From: Microbispora sp. H11081
GTDB lineage: Bacteria > Actinomycetota > Actinomycetes > Streptosporangiales > Streptosporangiaceae
Assembly (NCBI RefSeq): GCF_012999535.1
Contig: NZ_JABBWV010000006.1
Coordinates: 310,001-374,000 of the forward strand
Reading direction: 5' to 3'
DNA length: 64,000 bases
Under the pieces are notes generated by a model. It had not been told where the DNA came from. It did not search any database and saw only the letters and a list, made by a program, of their open reading frames with translations. Below are positions 9,677 to 17,883 of this stretch, piece after piece. The position numbers were made by a program, and so were the translations under genes. Position 1 is the stretch's first letter, and every line of letters starts with the position of its first letter.

Positions 9677-10011
9677 CCGCTCCCGTGGGCGAAGCGCAGA
9701 GGCCGGGCCTGCACAGCGAGCGGACCCGGCTGGCCTGGGTCCGCACCGCCATGACCATGGCGTGCTCCGGCATGGTCATGGCGGGGCTCGCCGTACGGCA
9801 CGATCGGCCGGGCTCCGCCGCCCTCTTCGCGGCCGCCGGGCTGGCCGGGGCCGTCCTGCTCGTGCGCACCGGGACGCGCCACAGCCGCCTCGAACGGGCG
9901 CTGAGGCATGGTCACCCGCTCGACCACCGGCTGGACGTGGTCGTCGCCTGGGCCGGCGCGCTGGCCGTCGCCGTGGCGGCGCTAATTCTCGTGCTGGCCC
10001 TGGCCGGGTGA
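9673..10011 (+). CDS. DUF202-like membrane protein, second of a pair
   Basis: A 112-residue protein starting at GTG 9673 inside the stop of the first DUF202 gene (GTGA overlap). The motif HSERTRLAWVRTAMTMAC at about residues 13-30 parallels ANERTFLTW in its partner, followed by three hydrophobic segments ending VAVAALILVLALAG. Paired DUF202 genes are common in actinobacteria and are usually annotated as YidH-like. Nothing in the neighbourhood reveals a job. Confidence 0.85.
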   Translation: MTAPVGEAQRPGLHSERTRLAWVRTAMTMACSGMVMAGLAVRHDRPGSAALFAAAGLAGAVLLVRTGTRHSRLERALRHGHPLDHRLDVVVAWAGALAVAVAALILVLALAG

Positions 10012-10104
10012 CCCTGCCCCCGGCCGCCGGACCGGGAGCGGGCCGTCGCCCGCGCGCGGTGAGGAGGAGCGGCATCGCACCGGCGGATCACGACGGAGGA
10101 GCTC

Positions 10105-10842
10105 TCAGATCGCCGGCACGGCCTCCATGCTGTGCGGGCGCGTGCTCGTCTGCAGCCGGATGCCGCCGATGGCCGTGACCGCCGCCCTGTCCGCGTTCTC
10201 GCCGGCCCAGGCCTCCGCCTTGGCGCGCAGGGCCGGGTCGGGGGACAGCAGTGTGCCCGCCATCTTCGCGAAGAGGTTCGCGCACGTCTTCGTCCCGGGG
10301 CCGAGCTTGCAGTCGGCCTTCACCGACACCAGCCGGTCGGGCGCGTCGTACCAGATGAAGACGGACATCCGGCGGCCGGCGGCGTCGCCGGGCCGGCAGA
10401 TCATTCCCGTCTTCGCGCCGGTCAGCGGGTCGGGCGCCGCGGTCTTCGCGCACCTCCAGGAGCCGGCCGCCCGCAGCCAGTCCACCGTGACCATGGTGAC
10501 CGTCGCCTTGGGCAGGTAGCGCTGCCTGCCCGCCGGGAACCTCTCGGGGAAGGCGGGCGCGGCGGCGTCCGTCACCGGTTCCGTGGTCGTCAGGCCTACG
10601 GCGGCGCCGGTGACGCCGCCCAGCGCCAGCGCCGCGATCAGCGTGCCCACCGTGACCAGCACGAACACCGCTGTTCCGCCGCGGCGTCCTGCGGGGGCGA
10701 TGCCGGGAGGCGCCGGAGCAGGTGGCACGCCGGGGCCCTGCTGGGCCGGGGGTCCTGGGGGCGGCTGCACCGGCTGCCAGGAGGCGCCGTCCCACCAGAA
10801 CCTGCCGTCGGGCGAGTACGGCCGGCCGGGCGGCGCCCCCAT
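10105..10842 (-). CDS. single-pass membrane protein with DUF2510-like N-terminus
   Basis: A 245-residue protein. The first 25 residues (YSPDGRFWWDGASWQPV) resemble the short Trp-rich DUF2510 element found at the N-terminus of actinobacterial membrane proteins. A Pro-rich linker and one membrane helix follow (about 57-83, TAVFVLVTVGTLIAALALGG). The roughly 160-residue outer domain has four Cys (in SWRCAKT, GMICRPG, KADCKLG and KTCANLF) that could form two disulfides. The ATG overlaps the stop of the upstream gene (ATGA at 10839-10842 on the minus strand), so the pair is an operon. Function unknown. Confidence 0.75.
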   Translation of the reverse strand: MGAPPGRPYSPDGRFWWDGASWQPVQPPPGPPAQQGPGVPPAPAPPGIAPAGRRGGTAVFVLVTVGTLIAALALGGVTGAAVGLTTTEPVTDAAAPAFPERFPAGRQRYLPKATVTMVTVDWLRAAGSWRCAKTAAPDPLTGAKTGMICRPGDAAGRRMSVFIWYDAPDRLVSVKADCKLGPGTKTCANLFAKMAGTLLSPDPALRAKAEAWAGENADRAAVTAIGGIRLQTSTRPHSMEAVPAI

Positions 10843-11408
10843 CAGTGCCTCCTGCTCATCGTGAGCTCGACGGACCTGGTGTTCGCCTCGCGCTCCAGCG
10901 TGTACTCCCAGTCCATGATGAACGTCACGTCCCCGTCGCCGGTGATCTGCTCGGTCAGCCAGCCACGGACCTTCTCGGCTGTCGAGGGATCGTCACGGTG
11001 CGGCAGGGCCGCGAACCACGACGTGTAATCCAGCCCGGCCGCCGCCGTGGTGCTGTCCGGATTGACGATCCTGGCCTCGACCTTGCTGATGTACTCGGAG
11101 AAATCCGCCCCGCTGACGGAGCGGAAGAGGTCGGCCTCGAAGCGCACTCTGCCGATGCTCAGCCGGCACGACCAGAACTGCCTGTTGTCCACGCAGGTGT
11201 GCCCCCGGCCCTGCAGCGCCTCGACCACGGTGCCGATCCCGATGCCGGGAACGCAGTCGTGGCCGCAGTATTTCGTGTCCTGGAGGCGGTCGTGGCGCGC
11301 GACGGCGTACGCCCCCAGGCCGGCGAGCAGGAAGGCGACCAGGCCGATCACCCCTACCGCGATCCGGCGGCGAGGCCTGCGGCCGCTCGGCGGCAACTCC
11401 ACTGTCAC
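10842..11408 (-). CDS. single-pass membrane protein, partner of the downstream gene
   Basis: About 188 residues from GTG 11408 (VTVELPPSGRRPRRR); a second GTG two codons on, or a longer start at 11504, is possible. A basic patch precedes one membrane helix (IAVGVIGLVAFLLAGLGAYAV). The outer part carries four Cys (KYCGHDC, HTCVDN, FWSCRLS). Its overall plan, one helix then a Cys-containing domain of 120-160 residues, matches its translationally coupled neighbour, so the two may be distant paralogues or partners. No domain was recognised and no ribosome binding site is clear, so the start is uncertain. Confidence 0.65.
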   Translation of the reverse strand: MTVELPPSGRRPRRRIAVGVIGLVAFLLAGLGAYAVARHDRLQDTKYCGHDCVPGIGIGTVVEALQGRGHTCVDNRQFWSCRLSIGRVRFEADLFRSVSGADFSEYISKVEARIVNPDSTTAAAGLDYTSWFAALPHRDDPSTAEKVRGWLTEQITGDGDVTFIMDWEYTLEREANTRSVELTMSRRH

Positions 11409-11621
11409 GAAGACAGGAGTATGGCAAGGATTCCGCACAGGCGGGGCAATCGCCGCCAATCCCGAATTCGGCGTGCGGCGGGGCATCGGGAACGTCCTGG
11501 CCACCGGCGTGAACCGGCCGGTCGCCCATGGCGGCGAGGGGAGTGGGCCGCGTCCTCCAGGAGGTCGGAACCGGCGGTGCGGGCGACGGGCGGCAGGCCG
11601 CCGGTCACCCGCACCGGGTTC

Positions 11622-12332
11622 TCAGTACCAGTTGTGGGACCGGAAGTGGCCCCAGGCGCCGCACGGCGAGCCGTAGCGGCCCTTGATGTAGCGCAGACCC
11701 CACCTGATCTGGGTCTGCGGGTTGAACCTCCAGTCGCTGCCTTCGTAGCCCATCTTGTGCCCGGGCAGCGCCTGCGGGATGCCGTAGGCGCCCGAGCCGT
11801 GGTTGTAGGCCCGGTGGTTCCAGTTGCTCTCCCTCGTCCACAGGCTGTCCAGGCACTGGAACTGCTGGCCTGACCAGGTGCGGCGGGTGACGAGCCGGAA
11901 GGCGTACGCCTTGCTGCGTATCTTCGCCGGGGCCCGGCGAACCCTGGGCGGCTGTGCCGCCGCCCGCGTCGTCCAGGTGCCCACGTGGGTGACAGGCCGG
12001 ACGCTCCGCGCGGTCCGCGCGGTCTCCGCGGTCCGCTGGGTGTCAGCGGTCTGCTGGATGTCAGAGGTCCGCTGCGTGTCAGAGGTTCGCTGGGTGTCAG
12101 CGGTCCGCTCTGCCTCGGAGGCCCACTCCGGCCGGCCGGTCCACGCGGTGTCCCCGGCCGACGCGGTCTGCCCGGCCCAGCCGGCCCATTCCGGCCATCC
12201 GGGCCACCCGGTCTCCTGGGGCCGCTCAGGGGCGGTCCACTCGCCGGCCAACGCCACTCCGCTTCCGCCGGCGGTCACGGTGACCGCGACCAGGGCGGCG
12301 ACTGTGTTGCGTAGAACGCTTCTGCTGTCCAA
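11622..12332 (-). CDS. secreted transglycosylase-like cell-wall protein
   Basis: About 236 residues with a signal peptide (VLRNTVAALVAVTVTAGGSGVALA), a Trp/Gly/Pro-rich stretch, a repetitive Thr/Asp/Gln linker, then a C-terminal lysozyme-fold domain of about 90 residues. That domain reads CLDSLWTRESNWNHRAYN, with the presumed catalytic Glu in TRESNW, then GSGAYGIPQALPGHKM, RYIKGRYGSPCGAWGH and the terminal HNWY. This is the pattern of actinobacterial transglycosylase-like proteins that cut peptidoglycan. I prefer TTG 12332, which has AAGGA five bases upstream and places the signal peptide correctly; a start at 12401 would add 23 residues. Confidence 0.82.
   Translation of the reverse strand: MDSRSVLRNTVAALVAVTVTAGGSGVALAGEWTAPERPQETGWPGWPEWAGWAGQTASAGDTAWTGRPEWASEAERTADTQRTSDTQRTSDIQQTADTQRTAETARTARSVRPVTHVGTWTTRAAAQPPRVRRAPAKIRSKAYAFRLVTRRTWSGQQFQCLDSLWTRESNWNHRAYNHGSGAYGIPQALPGHKMGYEGSDWRFNPQTQIRWGLRYIKGRYGSPCGAWGHFRSHNWY
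12031..12120 (-). repeat. 18-bp coding minisatellite in the transglycosylase linker
   Basis: Five contiguous 18-bp units begin at 12031, 12049, 12067, 12085 and 12103, related to GTCCGCTGGGTGTCAGCG on the plus strand. They encode a six-residue repeat of the type RTSDTQ on the minus strand. The units differ by 1-4 bases, the last being most diverged. They lengthen the linker between signal peptide and catalytic domain. Confidence 0.88.
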
Positions 12333-12648
12333 ATCGGTCCTTGTCGTCGGGTCGCGTGCGGAAGCGGGCGCGCGTGGCGCCCTCCGTCCGGCCGCGCCCA
12401 TGGCGTGGGCGCCGCCGTCCGCTCGGCCCGCACCGGATCATCAAGAACTTCCGGCGGGCACCGCGACGGGTCCTCACGCGGATTGAAATACGGACGGCGG
12501 CTCCGCCGGTGGCATCGCGACACACCGCGGCCGGTTCTTTGCCGATCCACCCCCCAACGCCGACCCTCCTCGGAGGCTCGGGTTACCGTGCGGCCGCCCG
12601 GCGCGCCCCGCGGCGAGTGCGCGAAGGGCCCTCGTTTAGGGTGCGGAC
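12333..12648. other. intergenic region between divergent transglycosylase and peroxidase genes
   Basis: About 316 bases without a convincing gene. On the plus side TAGGGT at 12637-12642 fits a -10 box for the peroxidase. On the minus side I looked for a long structured leader, because c-di-AMP riboswitches precede many actinobacterial cell-wall hydrolase genes, but did not find the conserved core. GC-rich imperfect stems exist but none stands out. Confidence 0.4.
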
Positions 12649-13137
12649 ATGAGTGTTCTCGAGATTCCGGTGACCACCATCGACGGAGAGGGCACGACCC
12701 TCGGCGCACTGCTCGGCGGCGGGGCCGCCCTGGTCGTCAACGTGGCGTCCAGGTGCGGGCTGACCCCGCAGTACGAGAGCCTGGCCGCCCTCCAGCGGGC
12801 GTACGCCGGCCGGGGCCTCACCGTCGTCGGCGTGCCCTGCAACCAGTTCGGGGGCCAGGAGCCCGGCACGGCCGAGGAGATCAAGGAGTTCTGCTCCACG
12901 ACGTACGGCGCCGACTTCCCGCTGCTGGAGAAGACCGAGGTCAACGGCCCAGGACGGCATCCTCTCTACGACGAGCTGACCGCCGTCCCCGACGCGGCGG
13001 GCGAGGCGGGCGACGTCCAGTGGAACTTCGAGAAGTTCCTGGTCGGCTCCGACGGCCGGGTCGTCGCCCGATTCCGCCCCCGCGTCGTCCCCGAGGCCCC
13101 GGAGGTCGTCGAGGCGATCGAGAAGGTCATCTCCTAG
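12649..13137 (+). CDS. glutathione peroxidase-family thiol peroxidase
   Basis: A 162-residue peroxidase of the GPx fold, reducing peroxides; in actinobacteria such enzymes use thioredoxin or mycothiol-linked donors rather than glutathione. The peroxidatic Cys is in NVASRCGLTPQY (about residue 36). GVPCNQFGGQEPG carries the conserved Gln and the second Cys, and WNFEKFLV supplies the Trp and Asn. The enzyme therefore has a Cys-type tetrad. The ATG lies six bases after TAGGGT, a leaderless-type start. Its last 11 bases overlap the 3' end of the convergent LacI gene. Confidence 0.93.
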   Translation: MSVLEIPVTTIDGEGTTLGALLGGGAALVVNVASRCGLTPQYESLAALQRAYAGRGLTVVGVPCNQFGGQEPGTAEEIKEFCSTTYGADFPLLEKTEVNGPGRHPLYDELTAVPDAAGEAGDVQWNFEKFLVGSDGRVVARFRPRVVPEAPEVVEAIEKVIS

Positions 13138-14131
13138 AGGTCGCGACCCTGGGCCCGCAACTCGCCCGTACGACGAGCTGGGTGGGCAGCGTGACGGCTG
13201 GGGGCCGTCTGCCGTGCCGCAGCACGAGTTCGGCGGCGCGGTAGCCGATGTCCTGGGCCGGCTGGGCGATCACCGTCAGCGGCGGGGAGCACAGCTCGGC
13301 CCACGGCACGTCGTCGAACATGATGAGCGACACGTCCCTGGGAATCCGCACGTCCAGCTCCCTGGCGGCCAGGACGGCCGCCTCGCCGAGCACGTTGCCG
13401 CCCGCGATCACCGCCGTGACGTCCGGCCGGTTCTGCAGCAGCCCCGCGGCGGCGGCGTAGGCGGAGTCACGGCTCGACCGGGCCTGCACGACCAGTTCGC
13501 GGTCGGCGGGCAGCTTCAGCGAGGCGAGCGCGGCGGTGAAGGCGGCGATCCGCTGCGACTGCCCGTGCCGGCCGAGGTAGGCGATCTTCCGATGCCCGAG
13601 CCCGGCCAGATACTCCACCGCCGTCAGCACCCCCGCCCGGTCGTCGGGCACCACGCTCGGCACGTCCGGCCGCACCCGCCGGTCGGCGAACACCACGTTC
13701 AGCCCCGCGCGCAGCGCCGGCGCCCACATGTCCCCGTCTCCTGACGGCACCGCGATCAGCCGGTCCATACTCTGCTCGATGAGCGTGCCGATCAGTTCGG
13801 CCTCGCGTTCCGGGTCGTCGCCGGTGACCCCCACCGTGACCGGCTCGCCGTACGAGCGGGCGCACGCCAGCACGCCGTCGGTCAGCCGCGCGTAGAAGCT
13901 GTCGGTGATGTCGGGGACCAGCAGGCCGATGCCGCCCGTCCGCTGGCGCCTCAGGTTGCGGCCGAGCGCGCTCGGCCGGTAGTCGAGGCGCGCCGCCGCG
14001 GCCAGCACCTTCTCGCGGGTCTCGGCGCTCGCCGAGCCGCCCGACAGGACCCGGGACACGGTGGCCACCCCGACCCCCGCCGCCTCCGCCACTTCCTTGA
14101 TCGTTATCCGCCGCTGCGTTGGACCGTTCAT
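13127..14131 (-). CDS. LacI-family transcriptional regulator
   Basis: A 334-residue repressor. The DNA-binding head ITIKEVAEAAGVGVATVSRVL is at residues 9-29, with the hinge region DYRPSALGRNLRRQRT. A periplasmic-binding-protein-like effector domain follows (IGLLVPDITDSFYARL through ISLIMFDDVPWAEL-type segments), which in this family binds sugars. It is divergent from a sugar-importer ATPase gene, and palindromes resembling LacI-family operators lie over its own start and over the predicted ATPase transcription start. It probably represses both genes until an inducing sugar is present. ATG 14131 gives the canonical head length. Confidence 0.93.
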   Translation of the reverse strand: MNGPTQRRITIKEVAEAAGVGVATVSRVLSGGSASAETREKVLAAAARLDYRPSALGRNLRRQRTGGIGLLVPDITDSFYARLTDGVLACARSYGEPVTVGVTGDDPEREAELIGTLIEQSMDRLIAVPSGDGDMWAPALRAGLNVVFADRRVRPDVPSVVPDDRAGVLTAVEYLAGLGHRKIAYLGRHGQSQRIAAFTAALASLKLPADRELVVQARSSRDSAYAAAAGLLQNRPDVTAVIAGGNVLGEAAVLAARELDVRIPRDVSLIMFDDVPWAELCSPPLTVIAQPAQDIGYRAAELVLRHGRRPPAVTLPTQLVVRASCGPRVATSRR

Positions 14132-14144
14132 GGAAACGATTCCA
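14131..14144. promoter_or_regulatory. LacI-family operator-like palindrome O1 at the regulator's own start
   Basis: TGGAAACGATTCCA, an inverted repeat centred on CG with arms TGGAA/TTCCA, the usual form of LacI/PurR/CcpA-type operators. It begins at the first base of the lacI-family start codon and lies just downstream of a TATGGT box on the minus strand, so a bound repressor would block its own transcription. Confidence 0.65.
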
Positions 14145-14175
14145 CCATAGTTCCATGCCCTGAGTCGCCTAAATC

Positions 14176-14221
14176 TTGACAATAGGCGGCATTTCACGGG
14201 ACAGTCATGAAAACGTATCCA
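14176..14221 (+). promoter_or_regulatory. promoter and operator-like palindrome O2 of the sugar ATPase gene
   Basis: TTGACA (14176-14181), an 18-base spacer and GACAGT (14200-14205) make a good housekeeping promoter with a start near 14212. Directly over that start lies TGAAAACGTATCCA (14208-14221), which shares the TG-AAACG-T-CCA pattern with O1. The two sites are 77 bp apart centre to centre. The arrangement suggests repression of the ATPase gene by the divergent LacI protein. Confidence 0.6.
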
Positions 14222-14254
14222 CTTCCTCTTGTCCCGGAAGCGCGAAGGACTGGC

Positions 14255-15475
<1,221 letters not shown>

Positions 15476-15481
15476 CCCCGG

Positions 15482-16552
15482 TCACCCCCGCCGCACGTGT
15501 GGCGGCGGGGGATTTCCCGCGGAGCGCGGGCGCGGCACGCGCCCGCGCTCTCGTGCGTCTCCGGACGGCGCCCGCCCGGAGACCCCCACCGGCGTCCCGC
15601 GTGCGACCTCGTCGCGCCGGGGGTGGGCATGAAGGCCGCGCCGATCGAGCGCCCGCGAGCCATCGCGGCGCATGCGGCGCGCCAGGCACGCGTGGGACAG
15701 GAACGCGGCGGAGGTGACGGCGGTGACCGTCGCCGCCGGCCCCGCGGGCACCCAGCCGAGCGCGACCGCGAGCCCGGCCGTCCCGGCGCAGGCGGCGACG
15801 CCGCACAGGGCGGGCGCGGCCCCGCGCGCCTGCCCGGGCCGCCACGGCCGCCGGACGGCGTAGGCCGAGGCCCCCACGACGGCCGCGAGCGCCGGCAGCA
15901 GCAGCCCGGCCGCGATCACGGCGGTGCCCCGCCCCGCCGTCAGCGCGGCGGCCGTGCAGGTCAGGACGAACCCGGCGAACAGCGAGCCGGACGGCCCGAG
16001 CCGGACCCTGCCCGGCGTCCTGCCGTACGGCAGCGCGGCGAGAAGCACCCCGGCGAGCGCGGCCGTGAGCACCGCGAGGAACGGGTCGCCCAGCACGAGC
16101 GCCGTCCCGGTGAGGAACGCGCCGGTGACCGCGGCCACCGCGGCCAGCGCGCCGCCGAGCCGGTCCAGCAGGCCGTACGCGTTGGTCATCGCGACGATCC
16201 ACATGACGCTGACCGGCCCGTCGAGCCAGTCGCCCGTCAAGGTCACCTGAACGCCGCACAGCACGACCCCGCCCGCCGCCACCGACTCCACGATGAGCCG
16301 CGTGGCGAGCGGCAGGGTGCCGACGTCGGCGATGAGGCCGAGCAGCGCCACCGCCGCGGCGGCCAGCAGGACCGCGCTCACCCGCCGGTCGGGCAGGCCG
16401 AGGATCGCCATCGCGGCGCCCGCCGTGGCCGCCACCAGCGTCATCCCGCCGAGATAGGGGATCGTACGGCGGACCGGGCGCAGCCCCACGGTGGCGAGCA
16501 GGCAGGCGGTGGCGCCCGCGAGCACGGGCGCCAGCGCCGGAACGGGTGTCAA
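15482..16552 (-). CDS. WecA/MraY-like polytopic membrane protein lacking catalytic residues
   Basis: A 356-residue membrane protein with about 10 hydrophobic segments and a hydrophilic tail of about 70 residues. It aligns by eye with polyprenyl-phosphate HexNAc-1-P transferases: RTIPYLGGMTLVA (canonical R-x-P-x-x-GG), LLGLIADVGTLPLATRL, TNAYGLLDRLGG and RLGPSGSLFAGF. At catalytic positions it differs: the metal-binding Asp pair of GLIDD is Ala75-Asp76, NxxNLxDGxDG is N-AYGLLDRLGG, the Asp of GDSGS is Pro, and no HIHH-type loop is present. It is probably not an active transferase. TTG 16552 overlaps the stop of the glycosyltransferase gene (TTGA) with GGGGAG upstream. Confidence 0.75.
   Translation of the reverse strand: MTPVPALAPVLAGATACLLATVGLRPVRRTIPYLGGMTLVAATAGAAMAILGLPDRRVSAVLLAAAAVALLGLIADVGTLPLATRLIVESVAAGGVVLCGVQVTLTGDWLDGPVSVMWIVAMTNAYGLLDRLGGALAAVAAVTGAFLTGTALVLGDPFLAVLTAALAGVLLAALPYGRTPGRVRLGPSGSLFAGFVLTCTAAALTAGRGTAVIAAGLLLPALAAVVGASAYAVRRPWRPGQARGAAPALCGVAACAGTAGLAVALGWVPAGPAATVTAVTSAAFLSHACLARRMRRDGSRALDRRGLHAHPRRDEVARGTPVGVSGRAPSGDARERGRVPRPRSAGNPPPPHVRRG
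15485..15511. terminator. GC-rich hairpin terminator
   Basis: A perfect 10-bp stem, CCCCCGCCGC (15485-15494) with GCGGCGGGGG (15502-15511) and a seven-base loop, ten bases after the ATPase stop. A short T run (ATTTC) follows. It also covers the last codons of the convergent minus-strand gene. Confidence 0.7.
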
Positions 16553-17718
16553 AGGCTCCCCACCTCCGACCGCGTCGCGCCGCGCAGCGCGCGGTAGAGG
16601 GCCTCGGTGTCGGCCACCAGCCGGTCCGTGCTGAAAGCGCGCCCGGTCCACGCGCGGGCCGCCTCGCCCATCCTCCGGGCCAGGCCCGGATCCACGAGCA
16701 GGCGGACGACGTGGTCGGCCATCTCGTCGGGGTCGAAATCCGTCAGGAACCCGGTGCGGCGGTCCATGACGATCTCCGGGACGCTGCCGACCCGGGTGGC
16801 CACCACCGGCAGGCCCGCCATGCCGGCCTCCACGAGCGCGAGCGGCGTGCCCTCGCTGTCGGAGGTGAGCAGCACGACGTCGGCCGCGGCGTACACCGTC
16901 TCGACGTCGCGGCGCCAGCCGAGCAGCCGGAAGGAGTCCCACATCGGCATGACGGCCCGCTCCACCTCCTCCTTCAGCTCGCCGCTGCCGCAGACGAGGA
17001 ACCGGGCGCCGGGCAGCCGGGCGAGCACCGCCCTGGCCACCTCCGCGAACCGGTCGGGCCGTTTGGCCTTCTTCAGCCGCCCGATGTACGCCACGACGGG
17101 CGCGTCGAGCGGGACGCCCAGCGCGGCGCGCGCCGGGGCGCGCTCGGGCAGCGGGCCGAGTCCGGTGCCGGGTGGGATGACGACGTACTGCTCGGGCCGG
17201 CCGATGCCGGCCGCGAGGAGGTCGTCGCGCACCCGGGCGCCGACCGTGACGATGCGGTCGGTCATCCTGGCGAGCCCGCGCTCGATGCGGACGTAGACGG
17301 CCCGCCGGAGACGGGACAGCTGCCCGTCGAGTAGGTGGCCGTGGTAGCTGTGCACCCGTGCCGCCCCGACACCGGAGAGCCGCACCGCGAGGCGGCCGAG
17401 CGTGCCCGCCTTGGTGGTCCTGGTGTGCACGATGTGCGGCCGGAACTCGCGCATCGCGTTCGTCAGCCTGAACAGGGCGCGGTAGTCGTCGGCCGGCTTG
17501 ATCGCGCGGCCGAGGCCCGGCACCCGGTGGACCGGGATCGTCGCGTCGCGAAGCTGCAGGTGGTCGCCTTCGCCGCCGTCGACGTAGCCGGTGTACAGAC
17601 GGTGGTCAAAGTCCACCGCGCTGAGCCGCTCGCAGAGCCCGGTGACCTGGGTGGCGGGACCGCTCACGTTCATCCGGGCGATTATCTCCATGACACGAAT
17701 CCGGTCGTCCGGTTTCAT
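16549..17718 (-). CDS. GT4-family glycosyltransferase
   Basis: A 389-residue GT-B fold glycosyltransferase. The N-terminal domain begins IRVMEIIARMNVSGPATQV. The C-terminal domain holds VVAYIGRLKKAKRPDRF, FLVCGSGELKEEVER, VYAAADVVLLTSDSEGTPLALVEAGMAG (the E-x7-E retaining-GT motif) and GLPVVATRVGSVPEIV. All expected motifs of an active family 4 enzyme are present. The sugar is not readable. ATG 17718 has GGAGG nearby. It overlaps the following WecA-like gene and is divergent from a nucleotide-sugar-dehydrogenase-like gene, a context that suggests cell-surface or lipid-linked glycan assembly. Confidence 0.9.
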   Translation of the reverse strand: MKPDDRIRVMEIIARMNVSGPATQVTGLCERLSAVDFDHRLYTGYVDGGEGDHLQLRDATIPVHRVPGLGRAIKPADDYRALFRLTNAMREFRPHIVHTRTTKAGTLGRLAVRLSGVGAARVHSYHGHLLDGQLSRLRRAVYVRIERGLARMTDRIVTVGARVRDDLLAAGIGRPEQYVVIPPGTGLGPLPERAPARAALGVPLDAPVVAYIGRLKKAKRPDRFAEVARAVLARLPGARFLVCGSGELKEEVERAVMPMWDSFRLLGWRRDVETVYAAADVVLLTSDSEGTPLALVEAGMAGLPVVATRVGSVPEIVMDRRTGFLTDFDPDEMADHVVRLLVDPGLARRMGEAARAWTGRAFSTDRLVADTEALYRALRGATRSEVGSL

Positions 17719-17883
17719 GCTGGCTCCTCCCTGATCATGTGGAGAAGCTAGCCCCTGTTCCCACCGCCGACGGGGTGCGCGGACGCCGCCGGAAGAGACT
17801 TTTCCCAATCCGTACCCAAGCCTTAAAGCGGACCGGTACGCCAATCCCGCAGGTGACGGCGGGGTCGTCCCTACAGTCGTAGC

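Noticed and set aside
12333-12648. c-di-AMP (ydaO-type) riboswitch in front of the transglycosylase
   Set aside because: Expected from other actinobacterial cell-wall hydrolase genes, but the conserved core elements were not found on the minus strand.
12649-13137. Selenocysteine in the glutathione peroxidase
   Set aside because: The active-site codon is a Cys (TGC in NVASRCGLT); no in-frame TGA is present.
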